DNA of 64,000 bases from Colwellia sp. 1_MG-2023 (GTDB lineage: Bacteria; Pseudomonadota; Gammaproteobacteria; Enterobacterales; Alteromonadaceae), in contig NZ_JAUOPE010000008.1 in assembly GCF_030546755.1 (NCBI RefSeq), positions 124,001 through 188,000 on the forward strand, read 5' to 3'. Positions 47,590 to 56,990 of the stretch are shown piece after piece; within the stretch, counting starts at the first letter, position 1; the number at the start of each line of letters is the position of its first letter. A program made the translations under genes and the position numbers. The notes beneath the pieces are model-generated. The model made no database searches. It was not told where the DNA came from and saw only the letters and a list, made by a program, of their open reading frames with translations.

Positions 47590-48966
47590 TTATCTTCCTG
47601 AGTACTTTTCGAAATAAATAATTTTTTCTAGGTCAACATTACCTTTAGCTAACCCTAATCTTGTCGCTGGAGTTGCTTTATATTTTTTCGAAGTATCACA
47701 ATAGTTGTAAAAAACACGATATATATCAGCTAATTTTTGATACATAACTGGATTGTATGGACTATAGCCATTCCAGATTCTGTGATTGTTAGAGCCAGAT
47801 TGAAAAGGTCTTTCAAATATACTTACTCTTCGTCTTAGTTTTTGAAAAAATCGGTCTACAGCGTGCAGAGAGCCTTTGCGGTACAAATTTGCCTGATGCT
47901 CTAAGTCAAATCGCTGAATATTTGTAAAAGACGATATCATTTTGCTAGGTTCTCCCATGAAAGGAACTGGGTTTTTAATCCAAGCATCTACTGATCCTTC
48001 TGGTCGATATGGAGATTGAATACTCTCAATTATCATGTAATTAATAACACGCTTTCTTTGCTGGCTAGATAATGAGTCGTAGGGAATCCCACAAAATTTT
48101 TCAATAATATCCTTTGATTTTTGAAACTCGTTTCGCTTGTTGTCAACGGTTAACTCTTTTTCCATGTTAACAAGAAAACCATCGCATCTTCCCTCTATGA
48201 TTTCTTCTTTAAATGCCGCTAAAAACCATGTTTTCATACCTGAGTCCAAGTCCAGATAAAAACGAGTCATTTCCGTATTTCGAGTCAGCTTTCTTAGTAG
48301 AAAGAAATGAGCCGCCATAGTATATTCATTGTGAACTTCCATGCCTTGAGATGGTAATGCGGTATATTTATCGTAAAGTTCTGAAGAGATATCATCATCT
48401 TCTAACATTTCGATAGTTTTGTTCTTAATGAATTCTAACTGAGAGCCGGACAGCCGCTTTTTCTTATTAGCACGCTCAGCTTTTGTGTTTTCGAAGTCTG
48501 TTCTTAACCATAATCTAGCAAACTTTCGATTATGCTTGAGCTGTTTTGAATCTTTGATTTCTTCAGCTTCTCTTTCAACCTCTTCTGGGACCATGTTAGG
48601 GTCATAGTTAAAATTAAAAGCAAAAACGTAATCAGAGCTAAGGTCTGCTGTTGCTATTCCGTAAAACTCGCAGTTTTTCTTACTTTTCCTATTCGTCCAG
48701 TTGCTTTTTTGAGAAATCCTATCAGTGCAAAGGTAGAGCCTGTCTAATTTTTTAGATTCATATAATTTTCTTTCTCTATCTGCCACAAAAGCCATACATT
48801 GACGATGAAGGAAATCTATTCGTCTGTATACAGCGCCCATACTGAGATCAAATCTAAACTCAAGTACTCTAAAAGGAGACTTACTAACTAGACTCTTGAG
48901 GAAAACTTTGTCCAACTCTGTCTTACTATGAGGTCTATCTATTGGTTTAGCAGTAAATGATGTTCC
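47590..48966 (-). CDS. Transposase, catalytic part (downstream of in-frame UGA)
   Basis: DDE-type transposase core. The frame continues without shift from the zinc-ribbon part through UGA 48967-48969 and stays open to 47590. It reads GTSFTAKPIDRPHSK, then VYRRIDFLHRQCMAFVADRERKL, a candidate first Asp in LYLCTDRISQ, a second in YLDLDSGMKTW, and a candidate Glu in RRRVSIFERPFQSG near the end. The separate start at TTG 48915 is weak and would give 441 residues without the DNA-binding ribbon. The whole protein would be 609 residues. I do not know an exact family name; it looks like a large InsA-ribbon transposase group. Confidence 0.75.
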   Translation of the reverse strand, partial: GTSFTAKPIDRPHSKTELDKVFLKSLVSKSPFRVLEFRFDLSMGAVYRRIDFLHRQCMAFVADRERKLYESKKLDRLYLCTDRISQKSNWTNRKSKKNCEFYGIATADLSSDYVFAFNFNYDPNMVPEEVEREAEEIKDSKQLKHNRKFARLWLRTDFENTKAERANKKKRLSGSQLEFIKNKTIEMLEDDDISSELYDKYTALPSQGMEVHNEYTMAAHFFLLRKLTRNTEMTRFYLDLDSGMKTWFLAAFKEEIIEGRCDGFLVNMEKELTVDNKRNEFQKSKDIIEKFCGIPYDSLSSQQRKRVINYMIIESIQSPYRPEGSVDAWIKNPVPFMGEPSKMISSFTNIQRFDLEHQANLYRKGSLHAVDRFFQKLRRRVSIFERPFQSGSNNHRIWNGYSPYNPVMYQKLADIYRVFYNYCDTSKKYKATPATRLGLAKGNVDLEKIIYFEKYSGR

Positions 48967-49419
48967 TCAGTCTTTGCAATGAAAACGCTGAGTACCTTTA
49001 GCAGTTAATCCCCGCTTCTTTATGTTATAAGTTTGCGTTTCATACGATATACACTCTTTGTTAGTGCAAACCGTACCGGGCTTTGTGAGATAAGAACTTA
49101 TGCGCTCATACTTTTCAAATACAGCCCTATTGCTTTTCATTGAGTAATGAACTTGATTATTTTCTTCTGATTGAGAATTAATCTGCTCACAAGATTTGCA
49201 CTTAATAGTGTTGCCAACGATAACGTAATAAGGGTCAGCTTCACGGACTTGACGATTTATTTTTTCTTTATTATATTCTTTAAATAGTTCGGTCTGCCTT
49301 GCCTTTTCTGGAGTCAGTCCAAAATTCCCACATCTAGTAAATTTACAACAATTAACCTGAATTCCTTCAAACTCTGCTGGTATCCTTGGTGGTTTATTCT
49401 GGCAAGATTTTTTGCTCAT
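48967..49419 (-). CDS. Transposase, N-terminal zinc-ribbon part (ends at UGA)
   Basis: 150 residues with several zinc knuckles: NCCKFTRCGNFG, IKCKSCEQ (CxxC), VCTNKEC, and finally RFHCKD followed by UGA and GTSFT. Comparable transposases have ...RYQCKACGKTF here, so UGA replaces the second Cys of the last CxxC. This may be a nonsense mutation, programmed readthrough, or selenocysteine; sequence alone cannot decide. ATG 49419 is preferred; GTG 49461 would fall in the hairpin at 49423-49465. If the stop is not read through, the transposase is inactive. Confidence 0.75.
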   Translation of the reverse strand: MSKKSCQNKPPRIPAEFEGIQVNCCKFTRCGNFGLTPEKARQTELFKEYNKEKINRQVREADPYYVIVGNTIKCKSCEQINSQSEENNQVHYSMKSNRAVFEKYERISSYLTKPGTVCTNKECISYETQTYNIKKRGLTAKGTQRFHCKD

Positions 49420-49422
49420 AAA

Positions 49423-49465
49423 AAAAGTGCTACACTGTCTGGGTATACAGTAGTATAGCACTTTT
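49423..49465 (-). terminator. Hairpin with T-run directly before the transposase start
   Basis: 10-bp perfect stem AAAAGTGCTA / TAGCACTTTT (plus-strand arms 49423-49432 and 49456-49465) with an inner ACTGT/ACAGT pairing. On the minus strand the stem ends in seven Ts, then ATG 49419. It could stop rpoS-operon read-through or fold up the ribosome-binding site in long transcripts, as some insertion sequences do to limit transposase made from outside promoters. Confidence 0.65.
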
Positions 49466-49483
49466 AAGAAGGATACCTAGTTT

Positions 49484-49512
49484 TTAGATCCACGTATCCG
49501 TATCAGCTTGGC
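49484..49512. repeat. Right terminal inverted repeat of the transposon
   Basis: 29 bp, complement of 43378-43406 except one position. On the minus strand it starts GCCAAGCTGATACGGATA. Followed outward by GCAAG (49513-49517) and then GCTGGTTTT, the 3' arm of the broken terminator. Confidence 0.93.
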
Positions 49513-49589
49513 GCAAGGCTGGTTTTCTATTTTTATCATTCATTAAACTAACAATGAAATAATTCTGATATTCAAGTCTAATTAAATCG

Positions 49590-50510
49590 CTATGCCTGAA
49601 ACAAAGCTTCTATCGATAAATCTTGCGAGCTTAAAATATCGCGCAAACGTTTTAATGCTTCTACTTGTATCTGACGAACTCGTTCTCTTGTTAAGCCAAT
49701 TTCAACACCAACATCTTCTAATGTTGCGGCTTCATAACCAAGCAAACCAAAACGTCTTGCTAGAACTTCTCGTTGTTTAGAGTTCAGTTCATTTAACCAA
49801 TGAACAATATTATTTTTAATATCATCATTTTGTAAATTGCCTTCTGGACCTCTTGCTTTTTCATCAGGAATTACATCGAGTAATACTTTATCTGATTCGC
49901 CACCAAATGGCGTATCAACTGACGCGATTCGTTCATTCAATCGCAGCATTTTAGTAACACTTTCTACAGGTACATCAAGCTCCTGAGCAATGTCTTCAGC
50001 GGTTGGCTCATGGTCGAGTTTTTGTACTAATTCACGTGCAGTACGCAAATAAATATTTAATTCTTTGACAACATGGATAGGTAATCGAATTGTGCGTGTT
50101 TGATTCATAATGGCACGTTCAATCGTTTGACGTATCCACCAGGTAGCATAAGTTGAGAATCGAAAACCGCGTTCAGGGTCAAATTTTTCAACCGCACGAA
50201 TTAAGCCTAAATTGCCTTCTTCAATAAGGTCTAATAAAGGTAAGCCTCGATTATTATAACGACGTGCAATTTTTACGACTAAACGTAGATTACTTTCAAT
50301 CATACGTTTTCTTGAGGGTTCGTCACCTTTTAAGGCAAGACGAGAAAAGTATACTTCTTCTTCTGCAGTTAATAGTGGAGAAAAACCAATTTCGCCTAAA
50401 TACAATTGAGTTGCATCTAAGTTTGATGGTGCATCATCCTGAATTTTTGCTTCAACATCCTTTTTTTCTATCGTTGCTTTAACTTTTTGTAGTTCTTTTT
50501 CTATGCCCAT
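49590..50510 (-). CDS. rpoS: RNA polymerase sigma factor RpoS
   Basis: Stationary-phase/general stress sigma factor, 306 residues (E. coli 330, shorter N-terminus). Region 1.2/2 is intact with [31 protein letters not shown] and the -10-reading helix [17 protein letters not shown]; region 4 has [19 protein letters not shown]. It follows nlpD, as in most gammaproteobacteria, where the main rpoS promoter lies inside nlpD. The transposon has destroyed its native terminator 72 bp downstream. Confidence 0.97.
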   Translation of the reverse strand: MGIEKELQKVKATIEKKDVEAKIQDDAPSNLDATQLYLGEIGFSPLLTAEEEVYFSRLALKGDEPSRKRMIESNLRLVVKIARRYNNRGLPLLDLIEEGNLGLIRAVEKFDPERGFRFSTYATWWIRQTIERAIMNQTRTIRLPIHVVKELNIYLRTARELVQKLDHEPTAEDIAQELDVPVESVTKMLRLNERIASVDTPFGGESDKVLLDVIPDEKARGPEGNLQNDDIKNNIVHWLNELNSKQREVLARRFGLLGYEAATLEDVGVEIGLTRERVRQIQVEALKRLRDILSSQDLSIEALFQA

Positions 50511-50589
50511 GCTATTTCTCCCGTCATTAGCAAAGCTGAAATTACTGATTAAATATTCACGTTAGCTCCAATTATTATTAATATTGTTG

Positions 50590-51411
50590 TTATCTTCTCG
50601 GAAGGTATTTTAATGGATTGACAGATTTCCCGCGAAAGCGAACTTCAAAATGAAGCATGACTCTTTCCGCGTCAGTATCACCCATCTTTGCTATAACTTG
50701 CCCGGCTTTTACAGCTTGCTGTTCCTTGACCAAAATGTGATCGTTATGAGCATAAGCACTTAAGTAATCATCGTTGTGTTTAACAATCACTAACTTGCCA
50801 TATCCTCTTAACACATCACCAGCATATACCACCCTGCCATCAGCTGCTGCTTTTACCGGTTCATTACGGCTACCTGCGATGTCTATTCCTTTATTACCTT
50901 GTTTTCTCGTTGAAAATTTAGCAATAACTTTACCATTTACAGGCCATACCCAACGTTTAACTTTTTGTGAGAATGTACCTGTTTTACTCAAGGGCTTTTT
51001 GACTGTTTTTTGCCCTCTTGTAACTTCACCATACTCCTGCTTTTTATTTGATGCAATAGGTTTTTTTACTACTATTTGAGGTTGTTTTTGTATACTTTCA
51101 CGGGAGGGTTTATTTTTACTAGCTTTCGCTAATTTAGGAGACAATAATATTTTTTGCCCCGGAAATATTTGATAAGGTGCTGGAATATTATTTAATTGAG
51201 CAATGGTTCTTACGTCCAAACCCGCACGCCAAGAAATAGAATATAAAGTTTCACCTTTTTTAACTATATATTCAGTGTCTTTGAGACTGTTTTTTATTTT
51301 TTTACTTAAAGGTAGTTGAGCGTTCACGTCTACAACAGGTGCAGGCGTATGTCTTGAAGAACAACCAACAATAAATAAAATCAATATTAGAATAACTATT
51401 CTAAAAAACAC
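50590..51411 (-). CDS. nlpD: Murein hydrolase activator NlpD
   Basis: Outer-membrane lipoprotein that activates the amidase AmiC during cell division. Lipobox IVGC (lipid Cys near 16), LysM domain (about 50-95, YIVKKGETLYSISWRAGL ... IFPGQKILL), and a C-terminal LytM/M23 domain (165-273). The LytM zinc site is degenerate (KGIDIAG lacks the first His, and only the single His of MLHFEVR remains), as expected for an activator instead of an enzyme. It lies 79 bp upstream of rpoS. Confidence 0.95.
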   Translation of the reverse strand: MFFRIVILILILFIVGCSSRHTPAPVVDVNAQLPLSKKIKNSLKDTEYIVKKGETLYSISWRAGLDVRTIAQLNNIPAPYQIFPGQKILLSPKLAKASKNKPSRESIQKQPQIVVKKPIASNKKQEYGEVTRGQKTVKKPLSKTGTFSQKVKRWVWPVNGKVIAKFSTRKQGNKGIDIAGSRNEPVKAAADGRVVYAGDVLRGYGKLVIVKHNDDYLSAYAHNDHILVKEQQAVKAGQVIAKMGDTDAERVMLHFEVRFRGKSVNPLKYLPRR

Positions 51412-51448
51412 GTATCCCCTTAGCTCGCTTTTTCTTAAAAATGATGAT

Positions 51449-52027
51449 TTAACGCAATATAAAATACAAAATAACGATTAAACCTACAACTATCCAACCT
51501 AAAACATCAACCCATTTTCGTAAACTTTTTTCCATGCGTTCACCACCATAATGGATTAATCCAGCAACTAAGAAAAAGCGCATACCACGCCCAATTGCAG
51601 ACACTATTAAGAAAGGTAAAAAAGCCATTTGTAAAAAGCCAGCACTGACGGTGAATACCTTATAAGGAACCGGCGAAAATCCTGCAATAAATACCACCCA
51701 GACTCCCCAGTCATTAAACCAAAGCACAGCTTGATCAAAGGTTGCTTGTTTGCCCCACTCGGTGATCAAAGGCTGAATCCAGGGCTCAAACATATAATAA
51801 CCTAAGGCATACCCCGCCATACCTCCAAAAACCGACGCTATGGTAGTAATCGTTGCATACGACCACGCTTTTTTAGGTTTAGCTAATACCATAGGTGCTA
51901 ACAAGACATCCGGTGGAATAGGAAAAAATACCGATTCAGCAAATGATAGTATTGCAAGTATCTTAGGGGCTAATTTATGCTCTGCCCATTTTAATGTCCA
52001 TTCATAAAGGGCGGAAAAAATTTTCAT
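51449..52027 (-). CDS. yqaA: YqaA-family (DedA/VTT-like) membrane protein
   Basis: Inner-membrane protein of 192 residues with the VTT/DedA-type fold: [27 protein letters not shown], then [20 protein letters not shown] and a C-terminal helix ([15 protein letters not shown]). VTT proteins are linked to lipid scrambling and membrane homeostasis; the specific role of YqaA is unknown. It overlaps pcm by 4 bp, typical of this block. Confidence 0.92.
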   Translation of the reverse strand: MKIFSALYEWTLKWAEHKLAPKILAILSFAESVFFPIPPDVLLAPMVLAKPKKAWSYATITTIASVFGGMAGYALGYYMFEPWIQPLITEWGKQATFDQAVLWFNDWGVWVVFIAGFSPVPYKVFTVSAGFLQMAFLPFLIVSAIGRGMRFFLVAGLIHYGGERMEKSLRKWVDVLGWIVVGLIVILYFILR

Positions 52028-52686
52028 TGTACAGCTCCAGGTACTAATGGCACAAAACGAACCGCTTCAATTTGGCGTTCATCATAGCTATCGCCATTAC
52101 GGGTGATAATTTTTAAAATTTGTGTTTCTTCGCCAACGGGAATGACTAAACGTCCGCCATCAGCAAGTTGTTCCAGTAACGCTTGTGGAATATCAGAAGG
52201 TGCCGCCGTTACTATAATTGCTTGAAAAGGCGCTTTAGATTTCCATCCTTGCCAGCCGTCACCATGTTTCATCGATATATTATGTAAATCCATGGCTTGC
52301 AAGCGACGTTTGGCTTGAAACTGTAATGATTTTATTCGTTCAACTGAAAAGACTTTCGGGGTTAATTGCGCCAATATCGAGGTTTGGTAACCAGAGCCAG
52401 TGCCAATTTCAAGGATGCTTTCAGGCATGCCATCTGCTAATAACAGTTCTGACATTTTTGCAACAATGTAAGGCTGAGAAATGGTTTGTCCCTGACCAAT
52501 TGGCAATGCGGTATTATCATATGCTTTATGGGCAAGTATCTCAGGAATAAATACATGTCTTGGACTACGGGCGATAGCTTGTAATACTTGTTGGTTAACA
52601 ATGCCTTCAGCATGTAGCTTTTGTGCCAGTAATTCTCCACTGCGGGTCGATTTGCCGCTTGTGCGACTTCCTACTCTGACATTCAT
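52024..52686 (-). CDS. pcm: Protein-L-isoaspartate O-methyltransferase
   Basis: SAM-dependent repair enzyme that methylates damaged isoaspartyl residues so they can be restored to aspartate. The 220-residue protein has the SAM motif [15 protein letters not shown] and the [15 protein letters not shown] substrate loop. It overlaps yqaA by 4 bp and follows surE by 10 bp. It belongs to the surE-pcm-nlpD-rpoS stress block. Confidence 0.96.
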   Translation of the reverse strand: MNVRVGSRTSGKSTRSGELLAQKLHAEGIVNQQVLQAIARSPRHVFIPEILAHKAYDNTALPIGQGQTISQPYIVAKMSELLLADGMPESILEIGTGSGYQTSILAQLTPKVFSVERIKSLQFQAKRRLQAMDLHNISMKHGDGWQGWKSKAPFQAIIVTAAPSDIPQALLEQLADGGRLVIPVGEETQILKIITRNGDSYDERQIEAVRFVPLVPGAVQ

Positions 52687-52696
52687 TTTATTATTC

Positions 52697-53449
52697 TCAT
52701 ATTGTAAAATCGCTGATCCATTCTGTAATTGTTGCCATGCTTTTATAGGCTGTCATATCTATAGTTAAAGGAGTGATTGAAGCATAACCTTCACTGATCG
52801 CGTGAAAATCTGTTCCCTCACCTGCATCTAATTCGGCACCCAATGAGCCATACCAATAAATATCTCTTTTCCAAGGATCTTGAGTTGATTTCATGGTTTC
52901 AGCTTTATGACGATGGCCTAAACGGGTCACTTTCACCCCTTTAAGCGCTTCAACCGCAATATTCGGGACATTAATATTGATGATTTGATCACTCGGTAAA
53001 GGATGTAACTGTAATCGTTGAATAAACTTAGCCGTGACAATTGCTGCTGTTTGGTAATGAGTTTCATCTTTACCTGCTAAAGATACTGCCACAGCGGGCA
53101 TGCCCATATGTCGACCTTCAGTTGCTGCGGCAACAGTGCCAGAATACAAAGTATCATCACCTAAATTTGCCCCTCGATTTATGCCTGCTACGACTAAGTC
53201 GGGTAAAGGGTCCATCAGTTGGCTGATCGCTAGATGAACAGAATCTGTAGGAGTGCCGTTCACTGAAATAAAACCATTGTCTAATGTTTCAGCCCGTAAA
53301 GGATTAAGCAAAGTTAATGAATTACTTGCCCCGCTACAGTTTCTGTCGGGAGCAACCACTGTCACTTCGGCAAATTTGCTTAGCTCTTGATATAACACTT
53401 TGATACCAGGCGCATGAACACCATCATCATTACTTAATAATATTCTCAT
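52697..53449 (-). CDS. surE: 5'-nucleotidase SurE
   Basis: Survival protein and nucleoside-monophosphate phosphatase of 250 residues. Metal-site motifs SNDDG (6-10), [11 protein letters not shown] (about 38-48) and [21 protein letters not shown] are intact. It lies 3 bp after truD and upstream of pcm in the same operon. Confidence 0.96.
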   Translation of the reverse strand: MRILLSNDDGVHAPGIKVLYQELSKFAEVTVVAPDRNCSGASNSLTLLNPLRAETLDNGFISVNGTPTDSVHLAISQLMDPLPDLVVAGINRGANLGDDTLYSGTVAAATEGRHMGMPAVAVSLAGKDETHYQTAAIVTAKFIQRLQLHPLPSDQIININVPNIAVEALKGVKVTRLGHRHKAETMKSTQDPWKRDIYWYGSLGAELDAGEGTDFHAISEGYASITPLTIDMTAYKSMATITEWISDFTI

Positions 53450-53452
53450 TAT

Positions 53453-54502
53453 TTATCCATGACGTGAGCCAACACGTTCTGTTAAATCTTTATAAACAAG
53501 TAATTCTCTTAACACCGTAGTAGCAAAACAACCAGCCGCTAAAGTAAACGTAACCGTGACACTTTTTTGTACGTCATTGGTTGTAATTGCACCGTCTTCA
53601 ATGCATAAACGAATACGACGTCTTTCTTGTTTTAAACCAAATTTAGCGAGTCCGTGACAAAAATCAGCATAACTTTCAAGCAAAGACTCTTCCAATGTCA
53701 AAGGTTCAGCCGATGTCATTAACTGTCCTGCTCCCCACAATGGTGCGGTAATATCGACATCTTTTTCACTAAAACGCTGTTCAATTACTTGATCAATGGC
53801 CTCAAGAGGAAAAACCGATTGAGTACCAGCAAGCATTAATACATCACCAATTTGTAATTTATCAAAAACATTGTTTTCAAGGCGCTTTGAGATAATATGA
53901 TTAAACAGTAGAGAACGAGCGGCTGAAAGGTACATGCCACGCTTTTTCTTATCTTTAACTTTTTGCCCGGCAAACAAAGCCGTTGCCCTGTCAATATTTC
54001 CGCCATCAATACCAAAACGTTGCTCACCAAAATAATTGGGGACACCAAACGCAGAAACAGCATGCCAACGACGAACCATTTCATTGATATCAGATACATT
54101 TCTTAACGTGATTTCGAAGCGATTACCGCTTAACGATCCTATCCGTAATTTTTTATTATGACGGGCATAATCAATAACTTCTATACCATCAATAGCTAAG
54201 TCAGATAAGTCATATACTTGTTTACCAGGTAAGTGAACACCAAACCATTGTTCGGTTACCGCAAAGCGATCTTTAAGCCCCGCATAAGTGACCAAGTTTT
54301 CTTTGACAGCAAAATATTTCGCGAGCTGTTTGGCGACAAACCCGGTATTTAACCCTGTTTTTCTCACATGGATTAACAAGTGTTCCCCTTCACCACAGGG
54401 TGAAAAAGGTAATTGTTCAAATACCTTAAAGTCGCTTTCACTGCTGCGTAAATCACCGGTAACAGTTGGCTTGTCATACAGATAAGTAAATACCGGTAAC
54501 AT
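53453..54502 (-). CDS. truD: tRNA pseudouridine(13) synthase TruD
   Basis: Isomerises U13 of tRNA-Glu to pseudouridine. The 349-residue protein carries the catalytic Asp at 78 in YAGLKDRFAVTEQ, plus the TruD insertion domain (about 155-300) with YFGEQRFG and ARSLLFN. Its end lies 3 bp before surE and it abuts ispF at 54502/54503. Confidence 0.96.
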   Translation of the reverse strand: MLPVFTYLYDKPTVTGDLRSSESDFKVFEQLPFSPCGEGEHLLIHVRKTGLNTGFVAKQLAKYFAVKENLVTYAGLKDRFAVTEQWFGVHLPGKQVYDLSDLAIDGIEVIDYARHNKKLRIGSLSGNRFEITLRNVSDINEMVRRWHAVSAFGVPNYFGEQRFGIDGGNIDRATALFAGQKVKDKKKRGMYLSAARSLLFNHIISKRLENNVFDKLQIGDVLMLAGTQSVFPLEAIDQVIEQRFSEKDVDITAPLWGAGQLMTSAEPLTLEESLLESYADFCHGLAKFGLKQERRRIRLCIEDGAITTNDVQKSVTVTFTLAAGCFATTVLRELLVYKDLTERVGSRHG

Positions 54503-55024
54503 TTATTTTTTAACCTCTGCACTGTCTTGTTCTGTTATCACTTTTGCTGATTTATTTTCTGTCAGTAACACGACAGCATGAACAGAGATACCTTGCTTTT
54601 TGCCAACATAACCTAATTTTTCAGTGGTGGTCGCTTTCACGTTTATTTGATCTAAATTGCAATGTAAATCTTGTGCTAAACAGGTTCTCATCGCGAGAAG
54701 GTGCGGTGCTATTTTAGGTGCTTGTGCCACTATCGTAATATCAGCGTTGCTAAGCTCATAGCCTTTTTCTCGCATTAACCCCACCACATGACGCAGTAAT
54801 ATTCTACTAGAAATATTTTCATACTGGCCATCAGTATCAGGAAAATGATTGCCGATATCCGCTAAACATAACGCGCCTAAAATAGCATCGCATAAAGCAT
54901 GAATAGCAACATCGCCATCTGAATGAGCAACAAAGCCAAATTCGAAAGGAATTTCTACCCCAGCTAAAACAATAGGACCTTGCCCACCAAATTTATGGAC
55001 ATCAAAGCCATGACCTATTCTCAT
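54503..55024 (-). CDS. ispF: 2-C-methyl-D-erythritol 2,4-cyclodiphosphate synthase
   Basis: MEP isoprenoid pathway: cyclises CDP-ME-2-phosphate. Zinc ligands are in GFDVHKF (D9, H11), and [19 protein letters not shown] holds the other conserved residues. With 173 residues it is slightly longer than usual due to a 12-residue C-tail ([11 protein letters not shown]). It overlaps ispD by 4 bp. Confidence 0.96.
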   Translation of the reverse strand: MRIGHGFDVHKFGGQGPIVLAGVEIPFEFGFVAHSDGDVAIHALCDAILGALCLADIGNHFPDTDGQYENISSRILLRHVVGLMREKGYELSNADITIVAQAPKIAPHLLAMRTCLAQDLHCNLDQINVKATTTEKLGYVGKKQGISVHAVVLLTENKSAKVITEQDSAEVKK

Positions 55025-55746
55025 TGTGTTACCTGTATATTTTTGTCGTTAATCGATTGCTTATTCAGAATAAATTCCGCTAATGCTAAATCGTCGGGAT
55101 GGGTAATTTTTATGTTTTCACTGCTGCTCGAGATCAACTGACTTTTTTCACCGGAAAACTCTATCGCAGAGGCTTCATCGGTAATGATTGCTTGAGCAAA
55201 AAGTGCTTGTTCAATCGATGTTGTTAATTGCAGGGTTGGGTACATTTGCGGTGTTAATGCATGCCAGAGATTGTCTCGTTCAATGGTTTGTTGGATTAAA
55301 CCATTACTGCCTCGCTTCATAGTATCTCGCACAGGGCTTGCTAAAATACCGCCAATATCATTTGTTAAACATGCATCAATTAACTGATTTAAATCATCTA
55401 AGGTTAAACAAGGACGAGCCGCATCATGCACTAATACCCAAGGAAATTCTTTCGGGTCAATAACCGCTAAACCGGCTAATACAGAATCTACTCGTTCTTT
55501 CCCGCCATCAACAACCATGACTTTGCTATTTGATGACAGATCAGTCTCTGAAAAATATTCATCCTCAGTTCCTAAAGCGATGATAATTTTTTTAATCATC
55601 GGATGTGAAGATAAACGCGTGACCGTATGTTCTAAAATGCTTTTTTGATTTATTTTTAAATATTGCTTAGGACAATTGGCTTTCATGCGCTTGCCAACAC
55701 CTGCCGCGGGAACGACAACAACCAAAGGTATTTTCTGATAAGGCAT
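55021..55746 (-). CDS. ispD: 2-C-methyl-D-erythritol 4-phosphate cytidylyltransferase
   Basis: MEP pathway: MEP + CTP to CDP-ME. The CTP-binding motif [19 protein letters not shown] lies at residues 12-30, and the HDAARP loop follows. 241 residues. It lies 9 bp after ftsB and overlaps ispF. Confidence 0.96.
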   Translation of the reverse strand: MPYQKIPLVVVVPAAGVGKRMKANCPKQYLKINQKSILEHTVTRLSSHPMIKKIIIALGTEDEYFSETDLSSNSKVMVVDGGKERVDSVLAGLAVIDPKEFPWVLVHDAARPCLTLDDLNQLIDACLTNDIGGILASPVRDTMKRGSNGLIQQTIERDNLWHALTPQMYPTLQLTTSIEQALFAQAIITDEASAIEFSGEKSQLISSSSENIKITHPDDLALAEFILNKQSINDKNIQVTQ

Positions 55747-55755
55747 ACTGTCGTG

Positions 55756-56049
55756 TTAACCCTTTTTTTGCTTTTTTTTATTGGGGATAATGCGAAAAAA
55801 AGTTTCTCCGCTTTTAATCATGCCTAATTCATTTCGAGCACGTTCTTCAATCGCGTCGCTACCAGATTTTAAATCATCAGTATCGGCATATAGTAATTTA
55901 TTACGTTGGCGTAATTTATCGTTATCTATTTTTTGTCGAGCAACTTCATCTTCAAGCGATAAGTAATCAGGCACACTATTTTTTCCGAACCACAGCCGGT
56001 ATTGTAATAACACTAAAAATATCAGCAATACAATGGTAATAACGCGCAT
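55756..56049 (-). CDS. ftsB: Cell division protein FtsB
   Basis: Small bitopic divisome protein that forms a complex with FtsL and FtsQ. One membrane helix (3-20) and a periplasmic coiled coil (30-70) with LSLEDEVARQKIDNDKLRQRN; 97 residues (E. coli 103). It starts the ftsB-to-rpoS block. Confidence 0.93.
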   Translation of the reverse strand: MRVITIVLLIFLVLLQYRLWFGKNSVPDYLSLEDEVARQKIDNDKLRQRNKLLYADTDDLKSGSDAIEERARNELGMIKSGETFFRIIPNKKKQKKG

Positions 56050-56152
56050 ATTAATAAAAAATAGATCTTTAAAAAGCGATAGATGAATAGGCTATTATAA
56101 AAGGCTACTCACAAGTGTAAATACAAATAACGCTTTATTATGCTGCAAAGTA

Positions 56153-56782
56153 TTAAACAAGGGCGGGTTGTTTAAAGTTTCGCCAATTAATAGCACATGA
56201 AAGTAGCAACTCTCTCAAGGTTGGAATATGTGGGTTAACTTTTTGATCGTTAAGCCAGCTATGGCCTGTACAAGCAGCTGTCATTACCCGTTTATTCGGC
56301 TTTAATAACCGATTCGTTCGATGCGATTGGTTATGTTGATCTTGCTCTTTATCTAAATAAAACCATCCGTGAACATTGGTTCTAATTCGATTGTTGTCTT
56401 TATCGATGCGATCAATGGAGTCTAAAACGATAAAGGATTCATGAACTATTGGGATCACTAAACCATGGGTTAACTCTGTCGATAAATACCATTGATTCAC
56501 CGATTCAATATCTTGATCTTTTAATGGCATGTGTCCGGTCTGTTTTGCCGACCAACTCGCATTTTGCACATCAATAGTAAGCGGGGTTTTTGCTTGAAAC
56601 ATTAAATGAGCGGTGCGCTTGATATAATAAGGTAAACTTTTTAAACGGCCTTGAAATACTTGTGGCGATTGAATATCACTTTTTGCCAACAGCATAATTT
56701 CACGTTCATATAAGGCATTACAAAGCTCAGCAAAGTCTGCTGTTTTTGTATCATCTTGCCAAAGTGAAGCTTGCTCTGTCAT
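56153..56782 (-). CDS. Conserved-looking protein of unknown function
   Basis: I do not recognise the family. The 209-residue product has no signal peptide or membrane helix and looks globular, with short motifs such as NVHGWFYLDKEQ and MTAACTGHSWLND, and a C-terminal helix TLRELLLSCAINWRNFKQP. It lies 103 bp upstream of ftsB on the same strand and may share that transcript, but no known partner of FtsB resembles it. Confidence 0.65.
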   Translation of the reverse strand: MTEQASLWQDDTKTADFAELCNALYEREIMLLAKSDIQSPQVFQGRLKSLPYYIKRTAHLMFQAKTPLTIDVQNASWSAKQTGHMPLKDQDIESVNQWYLSTELTHGLVIPIVHESFIVLDSIDRIDKDNNRIRTNVHGWFYLDKEQDQHNQSHRTNRLLKPNKRVMTAACTGHSWLNDQKVNPHIPTLRELLLSCAINWRNFKQPALV

Positions 56783-56990
56783 AAAGTACTTGATTAAATT
56801 TTAATAACTAATTGCCTAAGCCTTAAGCATAATGCATTGCAGGTTAAAATTCACCAAAGAAGTTTAACAAAGCGGCGCTCAAATCAATTTTTCATCAAAA
56901 AGATTACTGAAAAGAAAATTCTACTTAGCATTGCCTAAAAAAAACAATACACTATATCGTAACTTCCCAATAAACAGAGCAAAATTGACA

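Larger units (their letters stand above)
43378..49512. mobile_element. 6.1-kb transposon in the mutS/rpoS terminator, carrying RHH + YobI-like NTPase
   Basis: Element of 6,135 bp bounded by 29-bp inverted repeats (one mismatch) with the 5-bp duplication GCAAG on each side (43373-43377 and 49513-49517). All genes point leftward: transposase, RHH protein, NTPase. Removing the element plus one GCAAG restores a perfect terminator hairpin with GCAAG as its loop. The ends do not start TGT and there are no tnsABC genes, so it is not Tn7-like. The near-identical ends and intact NTPase suggest a recent insertion; the in-frame UGA in the transposase may have fixed it in place. Confidence 0.9.

Noticed and set aside
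48967..49030. Clear SECIS element after the UGA
   Set aside because: Only a 5-bp TGAGG/CCTCA pairing around a large loop is visible; it does not show the compact upper stem-loop of known bacterial SECIS elements.
43378..49512. Tn7-like transposon with targeted insertion
   Set aside because: No TnsA, B, C, D or Q genes, ends do not begin TGT, and no repeated TnsB-type sites; only the preference for a terminator region is similar.
56931..56990. TTG start adding 20 residues to the third MscS
   Set aside because: The added residues are polar and lack a Shine-Dalgarno; ATG 56991 is simpler, though spacing there is also weak.
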